Shown here: positions 51,409-60,885 of the stretch, in pieces
How positions within the stretch are numbered: position 1 is the first letter of the stretch
Layout: every line of letters begins with the position of its first letter
DNA from: Niallia nealsonii
GTDB taxonomy: Bacteria; Bacillota; Bacilli; Bacillales; Cytobacillaceae
Direction of reading: 5' to 3'
Assembly (NCBI RefSeq): GCF_002835805.1
Contig: NZ_PISE01000007.1
Span: 1 to 64,000 of the forward strand
Length of the DNA: 64,000 nt
Notes under the pieces: model-generated
Databases searched by the model: none
Told to the model about the DNA's origin: nothing
Seen by the model: only the letters and a program-made list of their open reading frames with translations
Made by a program: the position numbers and the translations under genes

Positions 51409-51750
51409 ATGTCTAATCTGCCAAATTGTCCGAAATGCAATTCAGAATATACCTATGAAGATGGAAACTTTTTGGTTTGTCCAGAATGCGCTCATGAATG
51501 GGGAGCTGAACAAGCAGAAGAAAATATAGACGATGCAAAAGTCGTAAAAGATGCAAATGGCAATCTTTTAAATGACGGAGACTCTGTAACCATTATTAAG
51601 GATTTAAAAGTAAAGGGCAGCTCTTCTACTTTAAAAATAGGCACAAAAGTAAAAAGTATTCGCTTAGTCGATGGCGATCATAATATCGACTGCAAAATCG
51701 ACGGATTTGGTGCAATGAAATTAAAGTCGGAGTTTGTTAAAAAAGCTTAA
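51409..51750 (+). CDS. yjdM: YjdM/PhnA-family zinc-ribbon protein
   Basis: A 113-residue protein. An N-terminal zinc ribbon CPKC…CPEC (Cys7, Cys10, Cys25, Cys28) leads into the YjdM domain ([60 protein letters not shown]). The family was once called alkylphosphonate uptake protein PhnA, but its role is not established. AGGAGG lies 8 bases before the ATG. It is monocistronic and followed by a terminator. Confidence 0.9.
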   Translation: MSNLPNCPKCNSEYTYEDGNFLVCPECAHEWGAEQAEENIDDAKVVKDANGNLLNDGDSVTIIKDLKVKGSSSTLKIGTKVKSIRLVDGDHNIDCKIDGFGAMKLKSEFVKKA

Positions 51751-51756
51751 ACCATA

Positions 51757-51803
51757 AAAAAGACGTTCTTTAAAAGGTGTAGCTCTTGTAAAGGACGTCT
51801 TTA
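51757..51803 (+). terminator. Terminator after yjdM
   Basis: AAAGACGTTCTTT and AAAGGACGTCTTT pair around an 18-base loop, followed by a T-rich stretch. Confidence 0.75.
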
Positions 51804-51998
51804 TCTTTTTTCTTGTTATTTAAATCACCGTCTGAATATACTTCACTTTTCACGGATGACCGTGAGCCTCTTTGCTCGTATCTCAAAGGATCACTTTTCT
51901 CGCAGAAGTCTACGTGCATTCAGACTGTTTTGCGTTTCTAAATTGATGCTCATCTTCTCATAAAGCAACAAACTTTTAAAAAACAGCCTTTATTAAAG

Positions 51999-53570
51999 CT
52001 ATTGATCTCGGTATTCATTTGGTGTTATTCCCGCTACCTTTTTAAATACCTTTCGAAAATATTTATCATCTTGATACCCGACCATATTGGCAATTTCATA
52101 TATTTTTAATTGACTATTTTTTAATAAAGACTTCGCTTTATTAATCCGCACCTGCACAATATAATCTGAAATATTTACATTAAACTCTTGTTTAAACTTT
52201 CTTGACACATACTCCCTGCTTATATAAAATTGCTCCGAAATTTCTTGAAGCTTTATTTCCCGATTAAAATTATTTTGTAAATATTTTTCAATCTCATAAA
52301 TAATATTTGTATTCTTTTTTTGCTGTTTTTTCTTTACTTTTTTCAAAAAAACGGAAATTTCTCGTTGGATTCTATGCTCATAATTTTCAAGCATAAATTT
52401 TCCGTCCTTATTAAAATAAAGCATCGCTCTTTTTTCCAGCAAATTAGCTGACTTTACGGGAATATTATAATCTTTATACCATCTATTGCTAATCAACAAA
52501 TACTCCTGTTCAAAACGCTCCATCTGTCTAACCGATAAGTAGCCTTCTTGTATATAATCTGCCTTTATTTGTTGAATTAATTCATCAAATGCACCTAATT
52601 CACCTGCTTGTACAGCCAATTTAATAGCTGATGAATAGACCATCAAACTTTTAAATTCTACATTAGGATTATCATTTTTTGTGTATACTCGAAGTTCCTT
52701 CTCTTCTAAAACATTGCTTTCTAAAAGAATTTTTTTCCCTTCATGATAAGAATGCAACAAATTATCAACCGCTTCTACAGGACCTAATCCAATTGGACAA
52801 GAGACAGCAAATGATTTTTTTATTTCTACATATATTTCATTAAGATATTCTTGAATATCTTCAAATCGGTCCCAGAATATAACGACTATTTCTCCTTTAT
52901 TAGCCAAATAGCGAAATCCAATGCCACATTTTTTTTCCATTAATAGTTCGTTGATGATATTTAATACAGAAAAATAGGCCAAGTCACGATCATAGGAAAA
53001 CTCCTCCATAACCTTTTCGCTAATGGGAATGACGGCAATCGCATAACTTGCTGCAAGATGAAATCCTAATTCTTCTAATAATTCTGCTTCTATATGTTTA
53101 TTATTAATAAAATAAGTTAGCCTTCTATCCCGATATACTGGTTTCATTTTATTAATGAGCTGATAACTGTCTACTTTGCTTTTTCTTTCCGACTCTTCTT
53201 TTTTCCATTCTTGTACTACTCTATCTAATGTAGTATTTAATATCTCTGGATCTACTGGCTTTAATAAATAATCCGAGCTCCCATAATGAATCGCCTTCCT
53301 CATATATTGATAATCATCATAGCCTGTCACGACAATCGTTTTGCTTGTAGGCATATGTTCCTTAATCCACTCCAGCAGTTTTGTTCCATCCATTTTAGGC
53401 ATCTTCATATCGGAAAAAATTATTTCAGGTTTGTATTCATCTATTATTTGAACAGCTTCTTCCCCATTACTTGCCTCGCGTATCTCACAAATCCCAAATG
53501 CTTCCCAATCAGCAAGGAGGCGAATTCCTTCCCGAACATGCTTTTCATCATCGACAATTAATACATTCAT
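51999..53570 (-). CDS. YesN-type response regulator with AraC domain
   Basis: A 523-residue regulator. The receiver (1-120) has D8-D9, phosphoacceptor Asp54 (IIFSDMKMPKMDG) and Lys105 (LLKPVD). A long middle region (130-410) without clear motifs follows. The C-terminal AraC double helix-turn-helix (about 420-522) shows EISEQFYISREYVSRKFKQE and IANMVGYQDDKYFRKVFKKV and ends with NEYRDQ. With the YesM-type kinase encoded just upstream (4-base overlap) it probably activates the divergent sugar importer and the glucosidase operon through the shared element. Confidence 0.92.
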   Translation of the reverse strand: MNVLIVDDEKHVREGIRLLADWEAFGICEIREASNGEEAVQIIDEYKPEIIFSDMKMPKMDGTKLLEWIKEHMPTSKTIVVTGYDDYQYMRKAIHYGSSDYLLKPVDPEILNTTLDRVVQEWKKEESERKSKVDSYQLINKMKPVYRDRRLTYFINNKHIEAELLEELGFHLAASYAIAVIPISEKVMEEFSYDRDLAYFSVLNIINELLMEKKCGIGFRYLANKGEIVVIFWDRFEDIQEYLNEIYVEIKKSFAVSCPIGLGPVEAVDNLLHSYHEGKKILLESNVLEEKELRVYTKNDNPNVEFKSLMVYSSAIKLAVQAGELGAFDELIQQIKADYIQEGYLSVRQMERFEQEYLLISNRWYKDYNIPVKSANLLEKRAMLYFNKDGKFMLENYEHRIQREISVFLKKVKKKQQKKNTNIIYEIEKYLQNNFNREIKLQEISEQFYISREYVSRKFKQEFNVNISDYIVQVRINKAKSLLKNSQLKIYEIANMVGYQDDKYFRKVFKKVAGITPNEYRDQ

Positions 53571-55381
53571 TCTTCTTCCACCTCACCTGGCACATGCTTC
53601 GGCATACAAATTCTCACAGTAAACCCTTCATTTGCGATGCTTTCTATTGTCATTTCAGCTTGATTTTTATAATAAATAGCTAATCGATCATGTATATTCT
53701 TTAAGCCAATCGACTCTCTTCCTTTTTTTTCTGTGCTTCCTGTTGCTAGTTCCTGTCTAATGATTTTTAATTCTTGTTCATTTATCCCATTTCCATTGTC
53801 TTTTACCGTACAAATAATCTGTTGGCCCTTTACTAGAACTTCTATATAAATATAAGAATCTGCTTTATGCTCTAAAAAACCATGTTTAAATGTATTTTCA
53901 ACAATTGGCTGTAATATCATTTTAGGGACGAATAGCTCTGCCCCTTCCTTATCAATAGATATGTCAAAATTGAATTGATCATCAAATCGCTGTTTTTGCA
54001 ATAATAAATAAGATTTCACATGCTTTATCTCTGCAGCCAATGGAACAATGTCCTCTTTCATGTTCATGCTGTATCTCATAATGGAAGAAAGTGCTGTCAA
54101 CAAAGAATAAACTTGCACAGCTTTCGATTTTAACGCAAGTGTTCCAATGGACTGTAAAGAATTATAGAGAAAGTGTGGATTTATTTGCGAACGCAAAACT
54201 CGGAGCTGTGATGCTTTATTTTCAATCTCCAACTTATATTCCCGATCAATTAATTCATTAATCTTTGCAATCATCAATTTAAAGTGTTCACCGAGTTTGC
54301 CGATTTCATCATTTCCTAATGAATCAAAATTCGCTTTAAACTCCCCCTTTTCCACCTTTTTCATATTGGCAATCAGTACTTTAATAGGCGCTGTTATTCT
54401 AAAAGAAATAATCATTGTAGTAATTAAAACAATTATCAGGGAAACTAATCCAATAACAATATTATTTAAGGCGGTGCTTCGTGCGCTTTTATATAAAACA
54501 TTATAAGGAACTTTTTTGACAATTGACCAGTTCTTATGCTGAACGAGAAATTGATCAAATACAATCACACCAGAGAAATTATCATCTTTCCATTCCAAAC
54601 TTTTTTGAACAGTCATTTTTTTTACTTGTTTATACCATTTTTCTTTATTTTGTTTTCCTTCTTCATGTTCATTGGAGGAGTAGATAATTACTCCTTTTTC
54701 ATCCATTATGTAAAATTCTTCTTCATTTTTTGTATATAATCGATTGGCAATTCCATCAATTTTAGAAAGATTAATATCAATAGATAAAAATCCTAAAAAT
54801 TCATCTGATGGAATATCCCGGATAATATTATGAAAACTTAAAACATTTTGCTTTTGGGAATTTGGTATAAATGATTGATTATTATAGCTATAGATTGTAT
54901 GTGGAGGTTCAATCAGAGAATAACCTTTTTCTCCCATTAGATACTTTTTATAATAAGGTTGGGAATAAACATTTGTATTCTTCGTCCGTCCACTTATGCT
55001 TGAATGGTAATTGGTATAAGAATCATTGCCAGTTGCTATATATAAATGCATTTGTTCAATTTCAGGCCTTGTATTAAAGAGGTAAGCAAGTACTCTGCTT
55101 ACTTCTTCTTGATTGTCTATTAAATTTGCAGAAATCCCCTTTGCAAGAACATTCATAAAAGGAGTATAACGGTACAATACGGTAGACATTTGAGATACAT
55201 CATCCAAATAAGATACCAGCTCTTCCTTTCCCTTTTCAATCAAATCATGATTATAAGAAAGAGATCTTTTATTTATTGATTCAATCGTTAAATGATACGT
55301 AATGAGAATTCCTGCTCCAAAAGGGAGAATTGTCGCTAATGTTAATAATAAAATTAATTTTTTCCGAATGCCCCACTTCAT
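53567..55381 (-). CDS. YesM-type sensor histidine kinase
   Basis: A 604-residue kinase. An N-terminal helix (about 10-30), an extracellular dCache-like sensor (about 35-295), a second helix (about 300-325), a HAMP domain (about 326-378), the His_kinase domain with LRSQINPHFLYNSLQSIG and an HATPase_c domain (VPKMILQPIVENTFKHGF, DNGNGI, IGLKNIHDRL). Such kinases usually sense extracellular oligosaccharides, sometimes through a binding protein. The ATG at 55381 lacks a strong ribosome-binding site. It is divergent from the importer operon and cotranscribed with the response regulator. Confidence 0.92.
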   Translation of the reverse strand: MKWGIRKKLILLLTLATILPFGAGILITYHLTIESINKRSLSYNHDLIEKGKEELVSYLDDVSQMSTVLYRYTPFMNVLAKGISANLIDNQEEVSRVLAYLFNTRPEIEQMHLYIATGNDSYTNYHSSISGRTKNTNVYSQPYYKKYLMGEKGYSLIEPPHTIYSYNNQSFIPNSQKQNVLSFHNIIRDIPSDEFLGFLSIDINLSKIDGIANRLYTKNEEEFYIMDEKGVIIYSSNEHEEGKQNKEKWYKQVKKMTVQKSLEWKDDNFSGVIVFDQFLVQHKNWSIVKKVPYNVLYKSARSTALNNIVIGLVSLIIVLITTMIISFRITAPIKVLIANMKKVEKGEFKANFDSLGNDEIGKLGEHFKLMIAKINELIDREYKLEIENKASQLRVLRSQINPHFLYNSLQSIGTLALKSKAVQVYSLLTALSSIMRYSMNMKEDIVPLAAEIKHVKSYLLLQKQRFDDQFNFDISIDKEGAELFVPKMILQPIVENTFKHGFLEHKADSYIYIEVLVKGQQIICTVKDNGNGINEQELKIIRQELATGSTEKKGRESIGLKNIHDRLAIYYKNQAEMTIESIANEGFTVRICMPKHVPGEVEEE

Positions 55382-55494
55382 TTCAATCAGCTAGCTATAA
55401 GCCGCCGCTTATCCGCTAACCTTCCCTCCCTTTTGTTATATTTTTTCTATAACATCCCTCATTTTAGCACAATATTCATCACTCTAATTTTAGT

Positions 55495-55537
55495 TGTTCA
55501 ATATTTTCCACCCTTCTCGACAATGTAAGCAGTTTCA
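55495..55537 (+). promoter_or_regulatory. Shared regulatory element, importer side
   Basis: GTTCAATATTTTCCACCCT, six bases, CAATGTAAGCAGTTTCAT, matching 51316-51271 on the opposite strand. The closing TTTCAT is 17 bases before TTAAAT (55555), which would be the -10. The importer start codon follows 48 bases after the element. Confidence 0.8.
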
Positions 55538-55585
55538 TTAAATCCTTCTTTCCATTAAATTAAAGACATACAGGAGGTGCTTAAA

Positions 55586-56554
55586 TTGAATAGCCAAAAT
55601 AATATAGAAAAAATAGGAGAACCAGCATTATCTCCTCACAAAAAATTAAATTCAAAAGAATCTGTTTCTTTAAATCGAAAGAAGAAATGGAAAGATGCAG
55701 GTTTATTTTCCTTATTTGTTGGACCAGTTTTTCTTACTTTTGCAGTTATCGTATTAATTCCTTTTTTTACTGGTGTTTATTATTCTTTCACAGATTGGAA
55801 TGGAGTCACCGGTAATGTATCATGGGTCGGACTTGATAACTTTAAATATTTATTTACCGAAGATAAACAATTCCAAGCATCCTTTTTACTAACTATTAAG
55901 TATACCGTTGTTACAATCATTTTAACAAATGGAATCGGATTTGGTTTAGCTTTGTTGGTTACACAAATGTTAAAAACAAGCAATATTCTTCGCACCGTAT
56001 TTTTTATGCCTAACTTGCTTGGCGGATTGTTATTAGGTTTTATCTGGCAGTTCATTTTTGTTAAAGGTTTTGCATCAATTGGACAAATAACAGGTATTCC
56101 TCTTTTCAATTTAGCATGGTTAGGTGATCAGCATACAGCATTTTGGGGAATCGTTATTGTTAGTGTATGGCAAGGTGCAGGGTATATTATGATTATCTAT
56201 ATCGCAGCATTACAGAACGTTCCACAAGAATTAATTGAAGCAGCTAAAATTGATGGAGCAAATCGCTGGGAAATCTTACGCAATATTACAATGCCATTAG
56301 TAGCGCCAGCCGTAACGATTTGTTTATTCTTAACTATTTCATCATCCTTTAAAGTATTTGACGTAAACCTTTCTTTAACAAATGGTGGTCCATTTAAATC
56401 AACTGAAATGTTAGCGCTTAATATCTATACAGAAGCATTTGTTAATAACCGCTATGGATTAGGAGAAGCTAAAGCTTTAATCTTCTTCATTGTCGTTGCA
56501 GCAATCTCAATCATCCAAGTAACTTACAATAAGAAGAAGGAGGTTGAATCCTAA
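55586..56554 (+). CDS. Oligosaccharide ABC importer permease 1 (MalF/MsmF type)
   Basis: A 322-residue inner-membrane permease of the CUT1 family with six helices. The EAA loop is EAAKIDGANRWEILRNITMPL near 220. N-terminal residues 1-35 are polar and lysine-rich. The start is taken as TTG 55586, six bases after AGGAGGTG; the frame's first GTG (55577) lies inside that site. It heads an operon with a second permease and a binding protein. No ATPase gene is present, so a shared ATPase such as MsmX encoded elsewhere should power it. Confidence 0.9.
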   Translation: MNSQNNIEKIGEPALSPHKKLNSKESVSLNRKKKWKDAGLFSLFVGPVFLTFAVIVLIPFFTGVYYSFTDWNGVTGNVSWVGLDNFKYLFTEDKQFQASFLLTIKYTVVTIILTNGIGFGLALLVTQMLKTSNILRTVFFMPNLLGGLLLGFIWQFIFVKGFASIGQITGIPLFNLAWLGDQHTAFWGIVIVSVWQGAGYIMIIYIAALQNVPQELIEAAKIDGANRWEILRNITMPLVAPAVTICLFLTISSSFKVFDVNLSLTNGGPFKSTEMLALNIYTEAFVNNRYGLGEAKALIFFIVVAAISIIQVTYNKKKEVES

Positions 56555-57381
56555 TGGGCAACAAATATACTGGAAAAAAATTCACTGTCGAGATATTTGC
56601 AATTATCCTTGGCCTTCTCTTTCTAGTGCCATTCTATTATGTTATTTCAAACTCATTAAAGCCTTTTTCAGAAATTCTGACATCAACGTCAGCATTGCCA
56701 AAAGTGCTTCAGTTTGAAAACTATATAAATGCATTTGAAAAATTAGATTTTTTTAAAGTATTCACTAACTCACTGATTATCACCGTTGCCAGCAACATTG
56801 TCCTTGTTGTCTTTTGTTCAATGGCAGCATATATGCTTGTTCGAACAAAAAAGAAAATCAGCAATATTATCTTTATGACATTTGTTGCTGCTATGATTAT
56901 TCCGTTCCAGTCCATCATGATTCCTCTTATTAAAACGGCAGGAAGCTTAAATCTGCTAAATAGTATTTGGGGCATTGTTATCATGTATTTAGGATTTGGT
57001 TCCGGTATGACAATCTTCTTATATCATGGTTTTATTAAAGGTATTCCAGTTGAACTTGAAGAAGCAGCAATCATTGATGGCTGTTCAAGATTCGGCGTAT
57101 TTTGGAGAATCGTATTCCCACTTTTGAAACCGATTACTGTTACAACGGTCATCTTAAACAGCTTATGGATTTGGAATGACTTCCTATTGCCTTCACTAGT
57201 ATTACAAAATCCGGAGCTAAGAACAATCCCACTTGCGACCTTCTTCTTCTTTGGTCAATATACAAAACAATGGGATTTAGCATTAGCAGCATTAATGATC
57301 GGTATTGTTCCATTATTGATTTTCTTCTTTGCAATGCAAAAGCATATTATTAAAGGTATTACTAGCGGTTCTATTAAATAA
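56554..57381 (+). CDS. Oligosaccharide ABC importer permease 2 (MalG/MsmG type)
   Basis: A 275-residue CUT1 permease with six helices and the EAA loop EEAAIIDGCSRFGVFWRIVFPL near 170. It pairs with the product of the gene upstream to form the membrane channel. The start overlaps the preceding stop by one base (TAATG), and AAGGAGG lies 12 bases upstream. Confidence 0.92.
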   Translation: MGNKYTGKKFTVEIFAIILGLLFLVPFYYVISNSLKPFSEILTSTSALPKVLQFENYINAFEKLDFFKVFTNSLIITVASNIVLVVFCSMAAYMLVRTKKKISNIIFMTFVAAMIIPFQSIMIPLIKTAGSLNLLNSIWGIVIMYLGFGSGMTIFLYHGFIKGIPVELEEAAIIDGCSRFGVFWRIVFPLLKPITVTTVILNSLWIWNDFLLPSLVLQNPELRTIPLATFFFFGQYTKQWDLALAALMIGIVPLLIFFFAMQKHIIKGITSGSIK

Positions 57382-57399
57382 TTTTAGTTACGGTTAACC

Positions 57400-57436
57400 C
57401 TTTAACGTCTAACTCGATATGAATTAAACGTTAAAG
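57400..57436 (+). promoter_or_regulatory. Intercistronic hairpin before the binding-protein gene
   Basis: CTTTAACGT and ACGTTAAAG pair perfectly around a 19-base loop. No T-tract follows. Hairpins in this place often protect or cut the mRNA so that the binding protein is made in excess over the permeases. Confidence 0.6.
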
Positions 57437-57476
57437 ATTAATATATTATTTCCTAAAAAACCAGGAGGGGAAACAA

Positions 57477-58772
57477 ATGGGTTTCATAAATAAAAAATAT
57501 GCATTATTAGCAGGAGTTTTATCTAGTTCACTTCTTTTTACAGCAGCATGTGGCAATAGTGAATCTTCTAGCAGCAATGGTTCTAGTAAAGACGGCAAAG
57601 TAGTTGTAGATATATTCCAAGGAAAAGTGGAAATTGCTGATCAATTGAAAGCGTTAACAGATCAATACACAAAAGAACATCCTGATGTTACTTTTAATAT
57701 TGAAACAGTGGGTGGCGGTGCAGATGGTGCCTCTTCACTAAAAGCAAGATTCGCTTCTGATAAAGCTCCAGATATTTTCACAAATGACGGTGATCAAGCA
57801 GCAGTAGCTTGGAAAGACAAATTTGAAGATTTATCTGATCAGCCTTGGGTAAAAGATGTATATGATGGTGCATTAGATGGCATGACAATCGATGGAAAAG
57901 TATATGGCCAACCAATTAATATGGAGGGCTACGGTTTAGCTTATAATAAAACTTTATTCAAAAAAGCTGGTATTACAGAGCTTCCAACAACATTCTCTGA
58001 ACTAGAAGCTGCAGCGAAAAAGCTTAAAGCAAAAGGAATTACACCATTTGCAATCGGTTATGGAGAATGGTGGGTGCTTGCAAACCATGGCTTAAACTTA
58101 CCTTTCGCTTACCAAGATGATACTGATGCATTCATCAAATCACTTAATGATGGTACAGGCAAAATCGAAGGCAACGAATACTTCAATGACTACTTTAATT
58201 TCTTAGATCTTACTGTAAAATATGGAAACAAAAATCCTTTAACAACAGATTACAATACACAAGTAACATTATTTGCAACTGGTGAAGCTGCAATGATTCA
58301 ACAAGGTAACTGGATTCAACCAATGATTGATAAAATCACTCCAGACATGGAAGTTGGCTTTATTCCACTACCAATCAATGACGATGAAGCAAAATCAGAT
58401 AAATTAATGGTTGATGTACCATCTAACTGGGTTGTTTATAACGGGGCTCCAGATAAAGATAAAGAAGCTGCAAAAGATTTCTTAAACTGGATGGTAACTT
58501 CTGAAGAAGGTAAAACAGCATTGGTAAAAGAATTTAAATACCTGCCAGCATTTAAAACAATTGAAGCATCAGCAGACGAGATCGGACCTTTAGGTGCGGA
58601 CCTTCAAAAATACTCTCAAGAAGGCAAAACATATGCTTGGCAGTTCATGAAATATCCTGATGGCGCTGGCCAAGAATTCGGTGCAAGCCTTCAAGCATAT
58701 GTAGGCGGTCAAAAATCAAAAGAAGAAACAGAAAAAGCACTTGATGCATCATGGGCTAAACTAAAAAAATAA
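57477..58772 (+). CDS. Oligosaccharide ABC importer binding lipoprotein
   Basis: A 431-residue family-1 extracellular solute-binding protein. The signal peptide ends with the lipobox FTAAC (Cys25), then a serine/asparagine/glycine linker. Mature signatures are KLKAKGITPFAIG, NLPFAYQDDTDAF and FATGEAAMIQQGNW. With two permeases it takes up an oligosaccharide; the alpha-glucosidases of the same regulon point to a malto- or isomalto-oligosaccharide. AGGAGGGG lies 8 bases before the ATG. A strong terminator follows. Confidence 0.92.
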   Translation: MGFINKKYALLAGVLSSSLLFTAACGNSESSSSNGSSKDGKVVVDIFQGKVEIADQLKALTDQYTKEHPDVTFNIETVGGGADGASSLKARFASDKAPDIFTNDGDQAAVAWKDKFEDLSDQPWVKDVYDGALDGMTIDGKVYGQPINMEGYGLAYNKTLFKKAGITELPTTFSELEAAAKKLKAKGITPFAIGYGEWWVLANHGLNLPFAYQDDTDAFIKSLNDGTGKIEGNEYFNDYFNFLDLTVKYGNKNPLTTDYNTQVTLFATGEAAMIQQGNWIQPMIDKITPDMEVGFIPLPINDDEAKSDKLMVDVPSNWVVYNGAPDKDKEAAKDFLNWMVTSEEGKTALVKEFKYLPAFKTIEASADEIGPLGADLQKYSQEGKTYAWQFMKYPDGAGQEFGASLQAYVGGQKSKEETEKALDASWAKLKK

Positions 58773-58790
58773 GCCCCTTGCTTATCTAAA

Positions 58791-58830
58791 TAAAACAATT
58801 GCCTCAAAATGACTTTGAGGCAATTGTTTT
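58791..58830 (+). terminator. Terminator of the importer operon
   Basis: AAAACAATTGCCTCAAA and TTTGAGGCAATTGTTTT form a 17-bp stem around ATGAC, ending in T4. Confidence 0.9.
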
Positions 58831-58908
58831 ATAAAACTTCATTTTTTTTTAAACAATTTGTATTCATTTTGTCATCATTTAGTCACAACTAACGGGTATG
58901 ATAGTTCT

Positions 58909-58988
58909 ATAGCAAGCACTAAACTTTTTCAAGTTCCCCCTTGAAAATAGATAGCTTTTGTTGATCCAGCGTAATGCTGGATTTTTTT
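58909..58988 (+). ncRNA. Candidate small RNA, copy 2
   Basis: Carries CTTTTTCAAG-TTCCCC-CTTGAAAA (58924-58947), a linker and the terminator ATCCAGC-GTAAT-GCTGGAT with T7 (58964-58987). The hairpin is identical to that of copy 1 at 47582, and TTGTCA lies exactly 48 bases upstream of the hairpin in both. Here the -10 (TATGAT, 58897) is 22 bases from TTGTCA, so the promoter is weaker or uses another sigma factor or activator. Confidence 0.6.
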
Positions 58989-59063
58989 ATCCAATTATTT
59001 TCCTTTATATGTCTACTGAAAACAGTATTCCATTCAGTCATAGAAATTACATTTTACCCTCTC

Positions 59064-60767
59064 TCATAGCTTAAAATGCAGAATTAAGTTATTTAATTCA
59101 CCTGAAAGATTTGCTAGTTGATTAGATTGACTTGTTACTTCTTGAATAGAGCTATTGGATGCTTGGATTGCTGCTGTTGTTTCTTCAATGCCCGCTGCCG
59201 ATTCTTGAGAAATAGAGGAGATTGTTTCAATTGACTGATAAACCATTTCATTGCTGTTTGCTAGCATCATTAAGTTTTGTGATACATCCTTTATCATTTT
59301 TGCCATCTTTAAAGCAGATTGATTTATTTGTTCGAAGGTTATTCCTGTCATTTCTATTTGCTTAGAGCCTTCTCGAACCTCTTTATAAACCTTTTCAAGG
59401 GATAAAACTACCCCGCTGGATTCTTCATGTATATCCTCTACAATTATTATTATATCTTTAACAGATAAGGTTACTTGATCAGCCAGTTTTCTCACCTCTT
59501 CTGCAACCACCGCAAAGCCATTTCCATGTTCTCCTGCTCTTGATGCTTCAATTGCTGCATTTAAAGCTAATAAATTCGTTTGTTTAGCAATACCACTTAT
59601 TACTTCAACAATTTTTGAGATCTCTTTCGTATGCTTTTCAAATCCTTTTACTTTTTTTACAGACTGACTGACAATTTGATCGATAGCATTCATTTGACTA
59701 ATAGAAGATTTCATCAAGTCATTTCCACTCTTCGTAAAGTTTAATACAGTAATAGAAGCCTGATTTATATACTCCCCATTTTCAGCAGAAGATTTTACAA
59801 GAGAATTATACTTTTTCATTTCATCATTTAACGTCATAGCAGAACGTGCTTGGGTATCTGTTCCAGCCGAAATTCCCTCCATGGTCACTGCAACTTGCTG
59901 GCTTCCCTCATTTATCGCTAAAGCAGATTGATTTAATATGCCAGATTTACTGGTTACCTCCTTTGATAAGTGAGAGATGTGCGTAACCATTTCTCGGAGT
60001 TGTCTGGCCATTCGATTCATAGAACCGCCAAGTTGGGAGATTTCATCATTTCCGTTATAAGATAATTCCTTAATATCTAGATTTCCTTTCGTTATTTCTT
60101 CTGCCATTTCTACAACTTGATTTAGCTTTTGTTTGATTAATCCATTTATTATGGTTACAGCAATAATTCCAAGTATTGTTGAAATAATAATAGATAATAT
60201 CAGCACAATAATTGATTGCTGTAAACTTTCATTGGCATTTTTTATTTGTACAATCCTTTCTTTACTTACAATTGCATTCAGCTTTTCTAATTGCTCTAAA
60301 GTAACTGTCCTAATCATTTGAGCTTGTGTGCGAAAGGATAAATATTGAAATTCATTTCCTGTTTGAACTGCTGGTACAATTTTTTCTAAAAATAACACAT
60401 CCATCTTTTCATTATTTTCAGCAATTTTATCTAACATTTTCTTTTGTTCTTCCGTACTCATATCTTCTTTAATAGACTTATATACTTTATTGAATTCTGC
60501 TCCTACTTTATTATATTCATCCATTGTACTAAGAGTCTTAGAACTAATATAATCAGCAATATTAATATCCTTTGTTCTAAATAATGATCCTATTTCCGTG
60601 ATTTCGATAGATTGGTCTCCCTTTTTTTGCAATTCTTGAATATTTATTTTCACTTCATTCATCTGATTAAAAACTATTAAAGTAGAAATACAAAATAGTA
60701 AGATTGTAACCATTTGTCCAAGTCCAAATTTCCAGCTTAATGCAAGATTATTCCATAATTTAAACAT
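59064..60767 (-). CDS. Methyl-accepting chemotaxis protein
   Basis: A 567-residue chemoreceptor. Two helices (about 12-32 and 186-208) flank a four-helix-bundle sensor of about 150 residues (4HB_MCP class). A HAMP domain (209-262) leads to the long coiled coil with the hairpin tip motif [20 protein letters not shown] and [12 protein letters not shown]. The C-terminus ends without the CheR-docking pentapeptide. It signals through CheW/CheA to flagellar motors. Its ligand is unknown; it sits beside two ABC importers but is separated from both by terminators. GGAGG lies 8 bases before the ATG. Confidence 0.92.
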   Translation of the reverse strand: MFKLWNNLALSWKFGLGQMVTILLFCISTLIVFNQMNEVKINIQELQKKGDQSIEITEIGSLFRTKDINIADYISSKTLSTMDEYNKVGAEFNKVYKSIKEDMSTEEQKKMLDKIAENNEKMDVLFLEKIVPAVQTGNEFQYLSFRTQAQMIRTVTLEQLEKLNAIVSKERIVQIKNANESLQQSIIVLILSIIISTILGIIAVTIINGLIKQKLNQVVEMAEEITKGNLDIKELSYNGNDEISQLGGSMNRMARQLREMVTHISHLSKEVTSKSGILNQSALAINEGSQQVAVTMEGISAGTDTQARSAMTLNDEMKKYNSLVKSSAENGEYINQASITVLNFTKSGNDLMKSSISQMNAIDQIVSQSVKKVKGFEKHTKEISKIVEVISGIAKQTNLLALNAAIEASRAGEHGNGFAVVAEEVRKLADQVTLSVKDIIIIVEDIHEESSGVVLSLEKVYKEVREGSKQIEMTGITFEQINQSALKMAKMIKDVSQNLMMLANSNEMVYQSIETISSISQESAAGIEETTAAIQASNSSIQEVTSQSNQLANLSGELNNLILHFKL

Positions 60768-60840
60768 AAATTTCCTCCGTTATGTGCAATATAAAGCTTT
60801 TATTTCTAGAAAACCAACTAATTATTTATACCTACATAGA

Positions 60841-60877
60841 AAAAACTAAGCTCCCCAAAGGAAACTCAGCTTAAATT
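60841..60877 (-). terminator. Terminator of the NMT1-type importer operon
   Basis: On the minus strand AAGCT…AGCTT with inner C/G pairs closes a hairpin followed by T6. It lies 10 bases after the stop at 60886. Confidence 0.6.
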
Positions 60878-60885
60878 TTAGGAAC

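Noticed and set aside
51804-51998. Inverted repeat GTCTGAAT/ATTCAGAC downstream of yjdM
   Set aside because: The arms are about 90 bases apart with no support between them; too weak to report as a structure.
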